This document shows, one piece after another, positions 60,328-64,000 of a stretch of DNA of 64,000 nucleotides. The notes below the pieces were generated by a model. That model saw nothing but the letters and a program-made list of their open reading frames with translations. It did no database searches and had not been told where the DNA came from. This stretch comes from Lepidonotus clava (lineage: Eukaryota; Annelida; Polychaeta; Phyllodocida; Polynoidae). Each line of letters opens with the position of its first letter. Position 1 is the first letter of the stretch. The stretch spans positions 29,414,378 to 29,478,377 of the forward strand of contig OW387139.1 in the NCBI GenBank assembly GCA_936440205.1. Reading direction: 5' to 3'. Position numbers and translations under genes: made by a program.

Positions 60328-62457
60328 TTAAAAAATTGCACCGTGATACTGTAGCATCCGATTTGAATCCACACGTTCATTTAAATTTAGACATGTCTTT
60401 ATGGCCCGATTTTGTAACGGTTGTAATCTATTGATTAATTTTTGTGAACTGGAATCCGTTATCAATGCAATATAGTCTAACAACGGTAGAATTCCCTGCT
60501 TATATAGTAACAAGCTCGTTCGTTTATCAATATATTTTCGGACTATAGATAAAGTAACTAACTTATCATGTACATGTCCAATGGTTGCAGTTAATTGTTG
60601 TTCAAAAGTTAGCAACCGGTCTAATTTAATTCCCAGATATTTATACACATCAACATTTCCAATCAACTGTTGTCCCAAGGATACTTCCACGTCAGCATAT
60701 GCAATTTTAAACCTTGATCCCGACAACAAATGTTTTGTTTTTCCATAATTAATAATTACATCATTACTATTACACCATTCATCAATAGACTGTAAAATAT
60801 TGCTGGATTTTTTACAAGCTTCAAACTTATCCATCCCATTTTCCACTATAACCATATCATCTGCGTAAATATTACAACACGAATCACCCAAAACGTTAAC
60901 AATATCATTGATGTATATAATAAACAGCATTGGCCCGAGACACGAGCCCTGGATCACCCCCTTTGTAACTGACATTTCTTCTGATAGACAATTTCCCAAG
61001 CGTGTTATTTGCGTTCTATCATTTAAATAATTCTTGAACCATAACAATACCATTTTAGATAATCCGTACATCTCCAGCTTCCTTAATAAAATACCATGGT
61101 TAATTGTATAAAAAGCTTTGCTGTAGTCGAGGAAACTACAGCTGGATACTAGTCCTGCACGTATATCCTCAAATAGTTTGTGTGTCAAATTGATAATTGC
61201 TGTATCCGTTCCTCGACCACTACGAAAGCCATGTTGACAGTCAGTAAAATAACCATTATTTTCAAAATACATCATAAGCTGTTTATATACACAACGTTCT
61301 AATATCTTTCCCGGTAAACATATATTGTTAATAGGACGCCAATTTTCAGCATACTTTTTGTTACCATCTTTAGGGATTGGCGTTACAGTACTCAATTTCC
61401 AAGCTCTAGGGAAGACACCACTAAATAAAGACATGTTCAACAAATACATAAATTCATATCGGCAAATATTCAGCAAATCCTTCATTACTTTTGAATTCAA
61501 TTCTTCAAACCCAGAAGACTTGTTCACATCGATTTCTTTGATCAAAAGATCTACATCATCTATATCAATGAAATCAAAATCAAACAAAGTTAATTTCTTA
61601 TCCATATTCATTAAGTCTTCATGCCATATGTCCTCAGCATCCTTACCAGAACTCACCCCAATATTGACATAATAATCATTCATATGATTTGCAGCTTCGA
61701 CCCCTGTTAACATATTTCCATTCTTATCACAGATACAAGAAGGGCCCGGTTGTTTTTTCTTTCCTAAGACTTTTTCATTAATTGTCCTCCACAACTTTTT
61801 TGGATCTTTCTGATTATCTCGTAGATTTTCCTTGATAATTCGTGCCTTACTAGCAGTAATTAATTTCGGAATATTCTTTTTGCCCTTCTTGTACCTGTCC
61901 CAAGCATCAGCGGTATCTAAGCGCATGGCATCACGATGTAATACATTTTTATCCCTTATTGCTTGCACAATATCATGGGTAAGCCAATTCGGTCGGTCTA
62001 ATTCCATACGCACTGTATTATAGGGGCACAAACTATCTATAGCGTTTACGAAAATAACGTACATTATTTCCCATAGGGTGTCCACATCCATATCTTCATT
62101 CCAATATAATTCCCACCTAGGGTCTACACTGATAATGTCTCGTATAACATTAAAACTGTATCTCCTGTAATTACGGACCTTACGTTGAACATATTCGCGA
62201 TGTTCTCTCCCTTTTTTCTTTACTATATGTATAGGCAAATGGTCGCTTATAATACAATTTACGACACCGACATCTTTAATGTGATTCATATTTGTAAAAA
62301 TCAAATCTATTATACTTCGCGTAGAGGATGTGATGCGGGTGTATTGTACAATTTTTTGCAATAGCCCTAATTGTTTCATACTTTCCCTTAAGGACGACAC
62401 ATGCATATCCCCCTTTTTACTGAAGTCGATATTAAAGTCGCCAATCAAGACGATCAT
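60328..62457 (-). pseudogene. LINE endonuclease C-terminus and reverse transcriptase
   Basis: The 709-codon open frame starts inside the endonuclease domain: GDFNID at residues 6-11 and SDHLPI at 71-76, which includes the catalytic-type His. The reverse transcriptase follows, with KSSGFEELN (about 313), SFLDYSKAFYTINH (about 441; the usual AFD is AFY), VIQGSCLGPMLF (501-512; the usual PQGS is IQGS) and the catalytic YADD (531-534). Upstream an in-frame TAG lies two codons before the first Met. Matching family-like residues (EKFKKNDI) continue a little beyond it, so the Met is not the original start. Downstream the frame ends where the later insertion begins. It is a truncated, inactive copy, but the long open frame means its decay is limited. 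Confidence 0.85.
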
Positions 62458-62500
62458 ATTCTAGATATCGTTCTTTTTAAATTTCTCTTTCAATCATTAA

Positions 62501-64000
62501 TATATAAAGACGACATACATGACTTGCATATAGAGGAGTGATACCATAGAACGATGACGAAAACCATTAGAAAGGACACACTACCATGTTGAAGAATTCA
62601 GAGGCACATATTAATGAACTTCTTTCATTTTCATTAAATTCATGCTGCATTTCAAGCTAGTTCTTGGACAAAAACCACCATTCCAAACAAGCCCATGTTC
62701 AATTAATCTATTTTGGTGAGCTCTAACTCCGGCAGTATTCCCATGTCATTACCAGGACTTTTATTCGTAATTTTCTAAAGTGGCTTCCTAGGTGGCTTCT
62801 GCCCCTGCCACCTGCGCCGCTAGCGCCGCCCGCGGCAATGCTGGGAGTGAGTATTGTCAACATGGGTGTTGACTTGTTGGAGTCTAATAATAGCAGGGTT
62901 AGGTGGTGTGGTGGGGGGAATGAGTGAGTGGGGATTTTGGGAAAGGAGTCAGTCGTATTTGTTTGAATTACTCAGCAGTTAACCTACACATGCATGAGTT
63001 TCTGTATGGTTCTGTTCTATGGTTTCGCCCATATAGTATAGTTATATGAATTATAGTCATTGATGAGGCATTTATTTAAAAACAAAATTAATACAAGTTT
63101 AAATTCCGCAGCATTTGTGTTTATTCCCTTCTTTTCCTATATATTTACCTCTTTGTCACCGTCATATCGAAAGTATTTATTATCCATCATCAGGAAGAGG
63201 TTATTTTCCTCACATCACTTTTTTTTTTCTAAATTTCAAAAAATCTCTTTAGGGTAAGCCAAAGGTCTTTCATGTATATTATTACATAGATTAAAAATGT
63301 ACATAAAGGTGAAATTTCTATACTTAGCATATATCTGAACACTGATTTGATATCCATTATAACAATAGTCTTGTCAATATCGCAACGCGTTTCTTATTGA
63401 CGTACCATTAGATGTCCCAATCATGATCCATGAACGCCCATCCTCACAATCCTCTTTTGGTTGGTCTCTGATATTTAGCGCTGCAGCATATTCTTTATAA
63501 AAGGCTCCCTGTGCCACATCCGCCACTCTCGAGTAATTTGCGGATCACTCGATGACATTCTCATATCTTAATCATTATGACATTATGTATAAAGCCATTC
63601 TTTCAGGTTTGCTCAATGCATGTTAATTTTTTGTTGACAGCTTCACTGGTCCGTCGTACTCCTAGTGACTATAGACAATACATTCTGAACATACAATTAT
63701 TCTCGAAAGGACGATGTGCAAATGGAAGAAAGACCCTTTATAGTACTATTCGCAATATTGACATAATAGTTTATGGTCAAAGTACAATAACGTGATATCC
63801 TAACAAACTCATAATTCTGGAGTTCTGGCTTTTGTCTTTTTTGATAACACTTACAGATGTCTTTATCAGGATCATACCATTAGACATGGACGTATGGCGG
63901 AGGGCAGACTTCAGTCCAGTCTTACTGTTTAAGCCGCCTATAGCCTTTAACCAAAGCTTAGAACCCCTACTGCTGAACGGGAACGACCCTCAGGCCGGGG
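62501..64000. other. Intergenic DNA, no gene recognised
   Basis: AT-rich sequence with one short GC-rich patch (62790-62840). No exon, RNA gene or repeat recognised. The missing 5' part of the LINE is not here. Confidence 0.55.

Larger units (their letters stand above)
59396..62500 (-). mobile_element. CR1/L2-like LINE, 5'-truncated and split by an insertion
   Basis: A minus-strand non-LTR retrotransposon with the end of an apurinic-type endonuclease, a reverse transcriptase and a C-terminal region. The order and motifs (GDFNID, SDHLPI, QGSCLGP, YADD, and a C-terminal KSPYYLG block) fit the Jockey supergroup, near CR1/L2. The 5' end is lost near 62500. The coding region is interrupted between 59706 and about 60327 by another insertion. 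The 3' end carries a hairpin (59426-59453) and a short AT-rich tail. Confidence 0.85.

Overview
This is a gene-poor stretch of animal nuclear DNA. Introns with GT/AG borders, CpG-rich islands about 100-400 bp long in an AT-rich background, a non-LTR retrotransposon, two classes of short DNA transposon and several minisatellites point to a metazoan, most likely a marine invertebrate. The frequent AGGCCTA-type words suggested an echinoderm or hemichordate to me, but that guess is weak. No rRNA, tRNA, CRISPR array or bacterial-style operon was seen.

Layout. 1-38 kb: host intergenic DNA with minisatellites at 1.3-2.2 kb and 2.6-3.1 kb, a CACTA-type MITE (18652-18895), a piggyBac-type MITE (33903-34244), a CpG-rich zone (about 28.5-30 kb) and three weakly supported host exons: a signal-peptide exon (28503-28554, minus), an exon with an RVTF motif (27970-28202, plus) and a 45-codon first exon (38127-38263, minus). 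38426-48910: a 10.5 kb DNA transposon with identical terminal inverted repeats. 49-59 kb: host DNA with a 31-bp minisatellite (52.2-52.8 kb), a hairpin element (55270-55387) and three LTR-like fossil modules (56.5-57.75 kb). 59.4-62.5 kb: a minus-strand CR1/L2-like LINE, 5'-truncated and split by a later insertion rich in CAACGTTG palindromes. 62.5-64 kb: nothing recognised.

The 10.5 kb transposon is the most interesting object. Exons 1-3 encode a basic N-terminal region. They can join in frame either to exon 4, a Ser/Pro-repeat protein with its own poly(A) signal, or to exon 5, an RNase H-like transposase domain, ten acidic repeats and a Tudor/SH3-like C-terminus. Both predictions are whole codon multiples (695 and 1244 aa). 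A 10-bp word, GTGTCAAAAC, often extended to CGTAACCGTGTCAAAAC, recurs about 30 times in the element's flanks, introns and 3' region. I did not see it in the coding exons or the host DNA. It is a good candidate for the binding site of the element's own protein. Each acidic repeat pairs a SUMO-interaction-like core with a sumoylation consensus. The 35/35 identical termini, intact frames and a 141/141 identical internal duplication suggest a young copy that may still be complete.
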